Below, piece by piece: positions 15,564 to 24,628 of a stretch of DNA of 64,000 bases (position 1 is its first letter; each line of letters opens with the position of its first letter). The DNA is from Streptomyces leeuwenhoekii (lineage in GTDB: Bacteria > Actinomycetota > Actinomycetes > Streptomycetales > Streptomycetaceae). The notes beneath the pieces are model-generated. The model was not told where the DNA came from. It made no database searches and saw only the letters and a list, made by a program, of their open reading frames with translations. Location: the NCBI RefSeq assembly GCF_001013905.1, contig NZ_LN831790.1, positions 3,362,001 to 3,426,000 on the forward strand, read 5' to 3'. A program made the translations under genes and the position numbers.

Positions 15564-16630
15564 TGTTCTGTCCGGGGAGGTTGTGGACGGGTGAGTCAGG
15601 TCTCGGCTGAGGGATCTTGAACGGGTGAGGGCCTTCCGGTTCGGTGTGGATTGCGACGTCTACACCAACAGAAAGGCCCTCGTGGTCCACCGTAATGCAC
15701 CCCTGACCGAGACCGGCCGCCTGCGTCTGGCCCGCTGCGTCGTCGAGGACGGCTGGCCGCTGCGCCGGGCCGCCGAACGCTTCCAGGTCTCGCCGACCAC
15801 CGCCCAGCGGTGGGCCGATCGCTACCGCCGGCTCGGCGAGGCAGGGATGACCGACCGCTCCAGCCGCCCCCACCACAGCCCGCGCCGCACCCCAACCCAC
15901 ACCGAGCGCCGCATCATCAAGGTCCGGGTCCTGCGCCGGTGGGGACCGGCCCGCATCGCGCACCTGCTACGGCTGGTGCCCTCCACCGTGCACCGCGTCC
16001 TGACCCGTTACGGACTGGCCCGCCTCGCCCATCTGGACCGGGCGACGGGCCGTGCCATCCGCCGCTACGAACGAGACCGGCCCGGCGAACTCGTCCACGT
16101 CGACATCAAGAAGCTCGGCAACATCCCCAACGGCGGCGGCCACAAAGTCCTCGGCCGGGCTGCGGGGCGCAAGAACCGGACGAACGCCGGCTACAGCTAC
16201 CTGCACACCGCCGTCGACGACCACTCCCGCCTGGCCTACAGCGAGATACACACCGACGAGAAGAAGGAAACCGCCACCGCCTTCTGGAAGCGGGCACACG
16301 CCTACTTCACCGAGTGCGGGATCACCGTGGAACGAGTACTGACCGACAACGGCTCCTGCTACCGCTCACGCGGCTGGCGCGACGCCCTGGCAGCAGCCGG
16401 GATCACCCACAAGCGAACCCGACCCTACCGGCCCCAGACCAACGGCAAGGTCGAACGCTTCAACCGCACCCTGCTGGACGAGTGGGCCTACGCACGGCCC
16501 TACCGGTCAGAGACCGAACGCCGCGAAGCGTTCCCACAGTGGCTGCACTCCTACAATCACCACCGCGGACACACCGCGCTGAAAGGGCAACCACCCGCCA
16601 GCCGCGTCCCCAACCTCACAGGGCAATACA
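15564..16630 (+). mobile_element. IS481-family insertion sequence, 1067 bp
   Basis: The element begins TGTTCTGTCCGGGGAGGTTG and ends in the imperfect complement of TGTATTGCCCTGTGAGGTTG, giving terminal inverted repeats with TG...CA tips. Both sides carry ACTAGC (15558-15563 and 16631-16636), a perfect 6-base target duplication that fits the NCTAGN site preference known for IS481. Length is usual for the family (about 1 kb). It contains one intact transposase, so the copy may be active. It inserted exactly at the right-hand border of the MITE-like element. Confidence 0.9.
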
Positions 16631-16635
16631 ACTAG
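15682..16635 (+). CDS. IS481-family transposase
   Basis: A 317-residue DDE transposase. The N-terminal VHRNAPLTETGRLRLARCVV and RAAERFQVSPTTAQRWADRY form the helix-turn-helix region, and VPSTVHRVLTRYGLARL the second one. The rve-type catalytic core has Asp141 in HVDIKKLG, Asp222 in VLTDNGSCY and Glu258 in NGKVERFNRTL, the complete DDE triad. The GTG at 15682 follows GAAAGG; the frame is open from 15625 but the upstream part has no family similarity. The element itself ends at 16630, and the TAG stop (16633-16635) is supplied by the duplicated target site. No frameshift is visible. Confidence 0.93.
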   Translation: MVHRNAPLTETGRLRLARCVVEDGWPLRRAAERFQVSPTTAQRWADRYRRLGEAGMTDRSSRPHHSPRRTPTHTERRIIKVRVLRRWGPARIAHLLRLVPSTVHRVLTRYGLARLAHLDRATGRAIRRYERDRPGELVHVDIKKLGNIPNGGGHKVLGRAAGRKNRTNAGYSYLHTAVDDHSRLAYSEIHTDEKKETATAFWKRAHAYFTECGITVERVLTDNGSCYRSRGWRDALAAAGITHKRTRPYRPQTNGKVERFNRTLLDEWAYARPYRSETERREAFPQWLHSYNHHRGHTALKGQPPASRVPNLTGQYN

Positions 16636-16640
16636 CGCCC

Positions 16641-16696
16641 CACCGCGGGCCGCGTCCGCCGTACACCCGGCGCGCGGACCGCTGCCGGGCGCCGCC
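16641..16696. repeat. Diverged copy of the methyltransferase 3' end, right of the IS
   Basis: Starting CACCGCG at 16641, this block matches 15348-15395, the last codons of the methyltransferase, with about six differences and a two-base gap. The longest shared run is GGCGCGCGGACCGCT. If the MITE and IS are removed, the two copies become tandem with a period of about 56 bases. The first copy has CCTAGCG where the second has CCGGGCG, so the CTAG that served as stop codon and insertion site exists only in the first copy. The rest of 16697-16817 is GC-rich noncoding DNA. Confidence 0.6.
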
Positions 16697-16817
16697 CGCC
16701 GTGCGATGCGCCGGGGGGCCGGCTTCGGATGGCGGGGCGGGCGGCCCGCCGGGCGGGCGGGGCGCAGGCGGGGCGCCCGACAGGCAGGGCGCGGGCGGGG
16801 CGCCGGGCAGGCGTCCC

Positions 16818-17468
16818 TCAGGCGATCCCGTACCGGGCCTCGATGCCCGCGATCAGCAGCTCCAGCCCCTCCTCGAAGCGCCGGTCGAAGTCCCCGAACA
16901 TCTCCGCTCCCGCCGCGGCCGACAGCGGGAAGGCCGCCATCACGCGGGCCCGCTCCTGAACGTCGTAGCCTTCGCGGCGTTCGCCGGGAAGGGGCTGGAC
17001 CCCTTGCTCCTCGGTGACGAAGCCGAGCGTGTAGAGAGCCGTCGTCGTGGTGGCGCCCACCGCCTGGGAGAGGGTGAACCCCGCGGCGGTGAGCAGGCCC
17101 AGGGTGTCCTCCAGTTGCTCGGCGTGCGCGACGCCGGTGAAGCGTGAGCCGCTGAAGACCTTCGCGCCGTCCCGGTAGCCCAGCAGCGCCGCCCGCAGCC
17201 CCCGTCCGGTCTTCCGCAGCCGGTCCCGCCAGCCGTCGCCGGGATCGAGCGACGCCCCGGCGGCCATCCGGCGGTACATCTCGGTGGCCATCTCGTCGAG
17301 CAGCGCCTGCTTGTCCTTGAAATGCCAGTACAGGGCGGGTGCCTTGACGTCCAGTTCCCTGGCGATGGTGCGCAGGGTCAGGCCGTCCAGCCCCACCTCG
17401 TTCAGCAGGTCCAGCGCCGTGTCCACGACCCGCCTGCGGTCGAGGGGCGCGCGTCGCTCCGTACTCAC
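16818..17468 (-). CDS. TetR-family repressor (TetR C-terminal type)
   Basis: A 216-residue repressor. The N-terminal DNA-binding part reads RRRVVDTALDLLNEVGLDGL, LRTIARELDVKAPALYWHF and KDKQALLDEMA, the classic TetR helix-turn-helix. The ligand-binding half includes MYRRMAAGASL, GAKVFSGSRFTG and LYTLGFVTEEQ and looks like the TetR_C domain that binds tetracycline-like or aromatic compounds. It faces the monooxygenase remnant at 17540 across a 71-base region with two operators, so it should repress both itself and that gene. The start ATG at 17468 lies nine bases from the first operator. Confidence 0.9.
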   Translation of the reverse strand: MSTERRAPLDRRRVVDTALDLLNEVGLDGLTLRTIARELDVKAPALYWHFKDKQALLDEMATEMYRRMAAGASLDPGDGWRDRLRKTGRGLRAALLGYRDGAKVFSGSRFTGVAHAEQLEDTLGLLTAAGFTLSQAVGATTTTALYTLGFVTEEQGVQPLPGERREGYDVQERARVMAAFPLSAAAGAEMFGDFDRRFEEGLELLIAGIEARYGIA

Positions 17469-17477
17469 CCTTGACAG

Positions 17478-17530
17478 CTTAACGACGTTAAGGCCAGGCT
17501 CGTCACCACAGCGCCCTTAACAGCGTTAAG
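17478..17530. promoter_or_regulatory. Twin TetR operators
   Basis: Two 15-base palindromes, CTTAACGACGTTAAG at 17478-17492 and CTTAACAGCGTTAAG at 17516-17530, share CTTAAC-N3-GTTAAG and are spaced 38 bases centre to centre. They fill the short divergent region between the tetR gene and the monooxygenase remnant. The second overlaps the AAGGAG Shine-Dalgarno sequence of the plus-strand gene. This is the typical arrangement for an autoregulated TetR/target pair. Confidence 0.88.
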
Positions 17531-17539
17531 GAGATGGGC

Positions 17540-18611
17540 ATGGAGACGGACGTACTCGTCGTCGGCGCGGGCCCCACCGGCCTGACCCTCGGCATCGACC
17601 TGGCCCGGCGGGGGGTGGACGCGCTGGTGGTGGAGCGCGGGGAGGGACTGTTCCCCGGCTCCCGGGGCAAGGGGCTCCAGCCGCGCACCCTGGAGCTCTT
17701 CGACGACCTCGGCGTCCTCGACGCGATCCGCGCGGCCGGCGGGAGCTACCCGGCCGCCATGATCTGGCGGGACGGCGAACGGGTCGGCGAACACCGGATG
17801 TCCGACCCGGCCGAGCCGAGCGAGAGCGCGCCGTACGCCGAGCCGTGGATGGTGCCGCAGTGGCGCACGCAGGAGATCCTGCTGGCACGGCTGGAGGAAC
17901 TGGGCGGGAAGGTCGCCTTCGGGCGGCACATGACCGGTCTGACGCCGCAGGCCGACGGCGTGCGCGCCGAGTTCGCGGCCGGCGAGCCGGTCCACGCCCG
18001 CCATCTCGTCGCCGCCGACGGCGGCCGCTCGACCGTGCGCCGCGCCCTCGGCATCGGCATGACCGGGGAGACGGTCGACCCCGGCCGGCGGCCAGGGCCT
18101 CAACACCAGCGTGCAGGACGCCTGGAACCTCGGCTGGAAGCTCGGCGCGGTGCTGCGGGACGGGGCCCCGGCCGCGCTGCTGGACACCTACGAGGAGGAA
18201 CGGCGCCCCGTCGCCGCGGACGTGCTGGGGCTGTCCACGGGCGTCCACCGCGGCGAGGTCCGCCGCGGCGAGGCCACCCGCCAGCTCGGCGTGGGCTACC
18301 GGACGTCGTCCCTCAGCCGGGAGACCCGCCCGGACCCGGGCCCGGTACGGGCCGGCGACCGCGCGCCCGACGGCACGGTGGGCGGCGTACGCCTCTTCGA
18401 CGCCTTCCGCGGACCGCACTGGACGCTGCTGGCGCTGGGCGTCCCGGCCGTCCCGGCACCCGGGGCGCCGGTGCGCGTGGTGCACGGGCCCGCCCACGAG
18501 GCGTACGGCACCGGCCTGTTCCTCATCCGCCCGGACGGGTACGTCGGCTGGGCGGGCGGGTCGGTGGCGGACGGCCTCGCGGAGTACCTCGCCCTCGTGG
18601 GCCTCGCGTGA
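17540..18611 (+). pseudogene. FAD-dependent monooxygenase, internal deletion and frameshift
   Basis: The first 180 codons encode a class A flavin monooxygenase: METDVLVVGAGPTGLTLGID is the FAD-binding GxGxxG, followed by PRTLELFDDLGVLD, PQWRTQEILLARLEELGG and LVAADGGRSTVRRALGI (the DG motif). At about 18080 the frame changes. The sequence resumes in another frame with GGQGLNTSVQDAWNLGWKL and runs to the stop at 18611. In intact relatives roughly 100-120 residues lie between these parts, including the GDAAH motif, so a deletion plus frameshift removed the substrate domain and second FAD site. ATG 17540 has AAGGAG six bases upstream; the ATG at 17534 is too close to it. The product would be inactive unless this is an assembly error. 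Confidence 0.85.
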
Positions 18612-18624
18612 CCGGGTCCGGCGG

Positions 18625-19281
18625 TCAGGCGCTCGCCAGCGACAGCTTCACCGCGAAGCCCAGGAACAGTGCCCCCGCCGCCGAGGTGGCCGTCGCCGAC
18701 AGGCGCCTGCGGCGGCGGAAGGCGGCGGCCAGCCTGGTGCCGCTGAAGATCAGGGCGCTGAGGTAGAGGACGCTGGCGAGCTGGGCGAGGGTGCCCAGGA
18801 CGACGAAGGAGAGCGCGGGATAGGCGTAGGCCGGGTCGACGAACTGCACGAAGAAGGCGACGAAGAACAGGATCGCCTTCGGGTTGACGAGGCTGATGAC
18901 CAGGGCGCGGCGGTAGGGGCGTTCGTCGGCGACCGCGCCGGCGACCGGCGCGCCGTCCCCGGCGCTCCGGTCGTGCCGGGTGCGCCACATCCCCCAGGCC
19001 GCCCGCAGCATGCCCACCGCCAGCCAGGTCAGATATCCGGCCCCGGCGTACTTCACGATCCCGAACAGCAGCGCGTTGGCCTGGAGCAGCGAGGCGACCC
19101 CGGCGGCCGACAGTGTCATCAGCACGGTGTCCCCGCACCAGACCCCGGCGGCGGCCCGGTACCCGGCCCGCACCCCGCGCCGGGCGGCGACGGAGAGGAC
19201 GTACAGCGAGTTGGGGCCGGGGAGCAGGACGATCAGTATCAGGCCCGCGAGGTAGGTGGGGAGGTCGATGACGCCGAACAT
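18625..19281 (-). CDS. LysE/RhtB-family amino acid exporter
   Basis: A 218-residue membrane protein with about six hydrophobic segments. It starts MFGVIDLPTYLAGLILIVLL and continues PGPNSLYVLSVAARRG, the family signature with the conserved PGP. Later come WLAVGMLRAAWGMW, RRALVISLVNPKAILFFVAF (NPK motif) and a final Arg-rich loop before the last helix. It most resembles the LeuE type that exports leucine and related residues. The ATG at 19281 is chosen because the preceding 20 codons of the open frame have no family similarity; GACACT seven bases before it may be a degenerate leaderless -10 box. Its 3' end converges on the monooxygenase remnant. Confidence 0.85.
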   Translation of the reverse strand: MFGVIDLPTYLAGLILIVLLPGPNSLYVLSVAARRGVRAGYRAAAGVWCGDTVLMTLSAAGVASLLQANALLFGIVKYAGAGYLTWLAVGMLRAAWGMWRTRHDRSAGDGAPVAGAVADERPYRRALVISLVNPKAILFFVAFFVQFVDPAYAYPALSFVVLGTLAQLASVLYLSALIFSGTRLAAAFRRRRRLSATATSAAGALFLGFAVKLSLASA

Positions 19282-19391
19282 GGGCAGGAGTGTCGCACGC
19301 GGACACGATTCCGCGCCCCGGTATTCCGGCCGTCGGAACACCGGTGGTGTCCGCCGCCTCCGCGCTCATCCCCGCGCGGCGCCCGGCCGGG

Positions 19392-20972
<1,581 letters not shown>

Positions 20973-21264
20973 GGTGCCTTGCCTCCCGCTGAGCAAAGAA
21001 TCGAGCTACTCGTCGTCTACTCGTCCACTCGCCGGCTCACGCCGGTTACTCGCCAGTACAGCCCATCCCTTCGTCGGACTGTAGCGGTGGGCCGCCTGCC
21101 GGGTGCAGAGGCAAGTACTGGGACCTTGCTCACAACCGCGCGGCGTCCCCCGTCACACCACCATGCTGCCCCGTTCACGACCCGTCATCCGCGGGGAACA
21201 TCTCAGGGTGAACGTCCGGCAGGACGTCTGTCCGGACGGATCGTCGAGACGGCGGGGGGCCGTG
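20973..21264. other. Divergent region with TACTCG direct repeats
   Basis: This 292-base region separates the mutase start from the L,D-transpeptidase. Near 21006-21035 a run of CTACTCGTCGT, CTACTCGTCCA and CTCGCC repeats at about one helical turn, and GTTACTCGCC appears shortly after. Such phased repeats are a common binding layout for activators or repressors, but no regulator is identified. No confident -10 box was assigned for either gene. Confidence 0.4.
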
Positions 21265-22218
21265 ATGCGCGGAACGAGCAGGGGCACGGGAACGGGCACG
21301 GGCACGGTGGTCGCCGCCGCGGCGGCCCTGGTGGCGGTGTGCGGCTGCACCGTCCAGCCGCCGGGCGCGGACGGGGCGCAGCGCGCGCCGGTGCGCGTCG
21401 ACGTCTCCGGCGCCCCGCCGGTGCGGCCGCCGTCGCAGCCGGCCCCGCCGTCCCCGTCCCGGCCGCCGTCCCGGTCCCAGCCACCGGCCCGGCCCCAGCC
21501 GGCCTCCCCGGCCCGGCCGCCGTCCGACGACCGGCCGGCCGCGTCCCCCGTCCCCCGGCCGAGCGCGTCGCCCGTCCGGCCTCCGGCCCCCGTCCTGTGG
21601 TCCCGGGGCGACACCGGGCGGGACGTCCGCGAGCTCCAGGCGCGCCTGCGCCAGCTGGAGTGGCTCTTCGAGGGGCCGACCGGCACGTACGGCGAGCTCA
21701 CCGAGCGCGCGGTCCGCGGCTTCCAGACCAAGCGCGGGCTTCCGCCCACCGGCAGGACGGACACCGTCACCTGGCAGCGGCTGCTGGGCATGACACGCGA
21801 ACCGGGCTACTGGGACCTGTACCTGATGGGCGGGCAGCCGGCCGCCGCGCCCGACCCGCGCTGCCTGACCGGCCGGGTCCTGTGCATCAGCAAGACCAGC
21901 CGGACACTGCGCTGGATGATCGACGGCCGGACGGTGACGACGCTGCCCGTCCGCTTCGGCTCGGACGCGACACCGACCCGGGACGGCGTCTTCCACGTCT
22001 ACTGGAAGTCCCGGGACCACTGGTCGACCCTGTACGACACGCCCATGCCGTACGCGATGTTCTTCAGCGGCGGCCAGGCCGTGCACTATTCGGCCGACTT
22101 CGCGGCCCGGGGCTACGCCGGCGCCTCGCACGGCTGCGTCAACGTCCGGGACGAGGCGGCGATCGCGGAGCTGTACCGGCAGGTGCGCGACGGTGACAAG
22201 GTCGTCGTGCACCGGTGA
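21265..22218 (+). CDS. L,D-transpeptidase lipoprotein with peptidoglycan-binding domain
   Basis: A 317-residue envelope enzyme that makes 3-3 crosslinks or attaches proteins to peptidoglycan. A signal peptide ends in the lipobox-like VAVCGC at about residues 26-31. A Pro/Ser/Arg-rich linker of about 80 residues follows. A PG_binding_1 domain comes next (SRGDTGRDVRELQARLRQLE to TDTVTWQRLLG), then a YkuD catalytic domain with the signature HGCVNV containing the nucleophile cysteine; ASHGC is the oxyanion/His part. The ATG at 21265 is chosen as the start that puts the hydrophobic segment at the N-terminus; a GTG one codon earlier is equally possible. It is convergent with the anti-sigma-like gene. 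Confidence 0.88.
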   Translation: MRGTSRGTGTGTGTVVAAAAALVAVCGCTVQPPGADGAQRAPVRVDVSGAPPVRPPSQPAPPSPSRPPSRSQPPARPQPASPARPPSDDRPAASPVPRPSASPVRPPAPVLWSRGDTGRDVRELQARLRQLEWLFEGPTGTYGELTERAVRGFQTKRGLPPTGRTDTVTWQRLLGMTREPGYWDLYLMGGQPAAAPDPRCLTGRVLCISKTSRTLRWMIDGRTVTTLPVRFGSDATPTRDGVFHVYWKSRDHWSTLYDTPMPYAMFFSGGQAVHYSADFAARGYAGASHGCVNVRDEAAIAELYRQVRDGDKVVVHR

Positions 22219-22398
22219 GGACGGCCGGCGGGCCGCCGGGGCGGTGAGGGGCGCGGACGGGACCGGGGGAACGTGTCCCGTCCGCGCCGGATGCACGAGC
22301 CGCAGGTACGGGGGGAACCCCGGCTCTGTGCGTCAGCCGATGACCAGTCGGCTCACTCAGTACTGCGTCACGGTGGCCGAAAGTGTCACACCCTGCGG

Positions 22399-22430
22399 AA
22401 AAAAATTTCCCCTGCCCAGGAAACGGCAGG
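22399..22430 (-). terminator. Intrinsic terminator of the first sigma-factor module
   Basis: Read on the minus strand, CCTGCC and GGCAGG (22430-22425 and 22416-22411) form a stem with an eight-base loop. It is followed by GGAAA and then seven T residues (22405-22399). A run of T after a hairpin is uncommon in Streptomyces, which makes this a clear factor-independent terminator. It lies 28 bases after the stop of the gene ending at 22459. Confidence 0.75.
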
Positions 22431-22458
22431 TCACAAGGGGTTTCAGGGCCCCGTGGGG

Positions 22459-23547
22459 CTATGGCCGCGGTGCGTACGCCGGTCGCGCCGCGACCGTTGC
22501 CCCACGGACCGGCCGGGTGAGGGCGGCGGCGCTCGGGCGGGGGACGCGCTCGGCCCGCGCGGCGTCGCCGTCCTTCTTCACCCCGGCGCCGCCCTTGCCG
22601 CCGGACGTGCCGCCGTCGCCTTTCCGTCCGGCCGCGCTCCCCTGCCCGTCCCCCGGGCCCGCGCCGTCCTCGCCCTTCCCCGCGGCGCTGTGGTCCCGGC
22701 CGCCGGAACCGGCCAGGACGGCCGCGCAGTACGCGGAGACGCGCGCGGCGCCGCCGGCCGCGTCCTCCAGCGCCCGCCGACCGGCCGCGCCGAGGGCCTC
22801 GCCGGCGCGCAGGTCCCGGCAGGACCGGGCGAGATCGGACCGCTCACCGCCGCCGGTCCCGGCGCGCGCGTCGCCGGAGCCGGACGCGGCGCCCTTCTCG
22901 CCGCCGTCACTCTCCCGCCGCACCTCGCCGCTTTCCTGCTCCCGCGCCTCGCCCCGGGCCGCGTCCCGTTCCTCGCCGGTGTCCGCGTCCTCCCGCGCGG
23001 CGCCCGGACCGGCCGGGCCGGTCGGGGTGCCGTCGGGCCGGGGCTCGCCCCACGCCCGGTCCCGCGCGGAGGGCGACGCCGGGCGGTCCGGGGTCGCGGC
23101 GGCCGAGACGGAGGCGGCGGGGGCGGGGGCGCCGCCGCCGAACGGGGTGGGCAGCGCCCCGGTCCCGGCCGCGACCGCCACTCCGCCGACCATGCCCGCG
23201 GCCAGCACGGCGGCGAGCGTCAGGCGCAGCGGGCGGACCCGGTGACGGGTGCGGCCGCCGGTGGCGGGGTCCGCGGGGGCCGTTCCGCTTCGGGCGCCGG
23301 AGGCGTTCGCCGCGTCGGCGCTCCCGTCCGCCCGTGCGGCGCGCGCCGCACGGAAGGCGGCCAGCGCGGCGGCCTCCCCGGGCAGTTCCCCGGTGGGCGG
23401 CGGGGACGGCGCGGCGAGTGCCCGCAGGGCGGCGGCGAGCCGCTCGGCCCGCTCGCGGGTGCTGGGGTCGACAGGGTCGAGCGGCTCTCGGCGCAGCAGG
23501 AGTTCCGCCGTTTCGCGGTCCAGCCACTTGTCCTGCTCGTCGGCCAT
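22459..23547 (-). CDS. Membrane partner (putative anti-sigma) of ECF sigma factor, module 1
   Basis: A 362-residue single-pass membrane protein. The cytoplasmic part (1-108) begins MADEQDKWLDRETAELLLRR and has no HxxxCxxC zinc anti-sigma motif. One membrane segment, LRLTLAAVLAAGMVGGVAVA, follows. The long outer part is Pro/Ala/Gly/Glu-rich and holds SCRDLRAGEALG, then ARVSAYCAAVLAG, a Cys pair also found in the paralogue at 24629. The ATG overlaps the sigma gene's stop by one base (TGATG) with AAGGA six bases upstream, so the two are translationally coupled. Position and topology suggest it binds the sigma factor and senses something outside, but it does not look like a classical ZAS protein. 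Confidence 0.75.
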   Translation of the reverse strand: MADEQDKWLDRETAELLLRREPLDPVDPSTRERAERLAAALRALAAPSPPPTGELPGEAAALAAFRAARAARADGSADAANASGARSGTAPADPATGGRTRHRVRPLRLTLAAVLAAGMVGGVAVAAGTGALPTPFGGGAPAPAASVSAAATPDRPASPSARDRAWGEPRPDGTPTGPAGPGAAREDADTGEERDAARGEAREQESGEVRRESDGGEKGAASGSGDARAGTGGGERSDLARSCRDLRAGEALGAAGRRALEDAAGGAARVSAYCAAVLAGSGGRDHSAAGKGEDGAGPGDGQGSAAGRKGDGGTSGGKGGAGVKKDGDAARAERVPRPSAAALTRPVRGATVAARPAYAPRP

Positions 23548-24284
23548 CACATGTCCTTCTGCGTCCGCGCAGACGTATGCGTCACAATCGCGGACGTCAC
23601 CTTGCGGCCCAGTGGTTCTCGGGGCGCGGGCAGGGCGCCGAGCACACCGGTCGATTCCGGATCGCCGCCGAGCAGTTCGGCCAGGCGCTTCAGCCCGCGG
23701 TGCGCGGCCGTGCGGACGGCGCCCGGCCGCTTGCCCAGCGTCTCGGCGGCGCTCTTGGCGTCCAGGCCCACCACCACGCGCAGCACCACGGCCTCCGCCT
23801 GGTCCTGCGGCAGCCGGGCGATGAGGGAGAGGGTGCTGTCGGTGGCCAGGGCCTCGATCGCCTCGCCCGCGGTGTCGGACTCGGCGGGCCGGCCGGTCAG
23901 TTCCGTCTCGTCCCCGGCGATGGCGGGCCGGCGCCCGCGCATGCGGATGTGGTCCAGCGCGCGGTTGCGGGCGATACGGGCGGCCCAGCCGCGGAAGCGG
24001 TCCGCGTCCCCGCTGAAGCGTTCCAGGTCGCGGGCGATCTGCAACCACGCCTCGGACGCGACGTCCTCGGCGTCCGGCTCGCCGACCAGTGTGCGTATGT
24101 AGCCGAGCAGCCGCGGGTGCACCGCGCGGTACACAGTCCGGAACGCGGTCTCGTCCCCGTCCTGCGCCGCACGCACCGCGGCGGTCAGCTCCGCGTCGTC
24201 CCCCAGCACCGCGCGCGCCTTTCTTTGCGCCTGATCCGGCGCCGCTCTCGCGGACCGGGCTCTCGCCGTCGTGGTTCCTGACAT
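23547..24284 (-). CDS. ECF RNA polymerase sigma factor, module 1
   Basis: A 245-residue ECF sigma factor. Region 2 is DETAFRTVYRAVHPRLLGYI through EPDAEDVASEAWLQIARDLE and RFRGWAARIARNRALDHIRM, which binds core polymerase and the -10 element. Region 4 is LIARLPQDQAEAVVLRVVVG and LDAKSAAETLGKRPGAVRTA, which reads the -35. It has about 30 residues before region 2 and a 35-residue C-terminal extension. Start ATG 24284 is not preceded by a clear Shine-Dalgarno sequence. It forms an operon with the membrane partner. It is about half identical to the sigma factor at 25681 by eye, so the two modules arose by duplication. Confidence 0.92.
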   Translation of the reverse strand: MSGTTTARARSARAAPDQAQRKARAVLGDDAELTAAVRAAQDGDETAFRTVYRAVHPRLLGYIRTLVGEPDAEDVASEAWLQIARDLERFSGDADRFRGWAARIARNRALDHIRMRGRRPAIAGDETELTGRPAESDTAGEAIEALATDSTLSLIARLPQDQAEAVVLRVVVGLDAKSAAETLGKRPGAVRTAAHRGLKRLAELLGGDPESTGVLGALPAPREPLGRKVTSAIVTHTSARTQKDM

Positions 24285-24628
24285 GGTGGTTGCGGTGGTC
24301 TACCGCACGTGTGACGCGGGGGCCCAGCCCTCCGCAGTCCGGCGCGAAAGGCACGTTACGTCTTCAAACACCGCTCGTCCATGTCCGGGTGAGATGTCGT
24401 GCAAGATGCAACTAAGCCGTGACGCGGCAGGCGGGGCCGAGTGTGACACAAACCGCACTCCCGGCGCTGAAGGAAGTACGGGCCGCCACGCGGCCCGGAC
24501 CGCGCGACGGCCGGGGCCTCTCCTGTGGGGGGTGGCGGTCCCGGCCGTCTCGCTCCGGGCGTCCCCGCCGGCCTGCGGTGATGCCGGTCTCCACCGCCGG
24601 GCACCGGGCGCGGTGCCGCGCACCGCGG
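24285..24628. other. Region between the two sigma modules
   Basis: This gap of about 340 bases should hold the promoter of module 1 and the terminator of module 2. A perfect 8-base stem with a 3-base loop (CGGGCCGC/GCGGCCCG) lies at 24479-24497 and could end module 2 transcription. The stretch 24355-24460 is less GC-rich than its neighbours and is the best candidate for promoter sequence, but no ECF-type -35/-10 pair was identified with confidence. Confidence 0.5.

Noticed and set aside
17534..17542. ATG at 17534 as start of the monooxygenase
   Set aside because: It directly abuts AAGGAG, leaving no spacing; ATG 17540 is six bases away.
20973..21264. Riboswitch upstream of the cell-wall gene (such as a c-di-AMP type)
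   Set aside because: No conserved riboswitch core could be recognised by eye; a covariance-model search would be needed.
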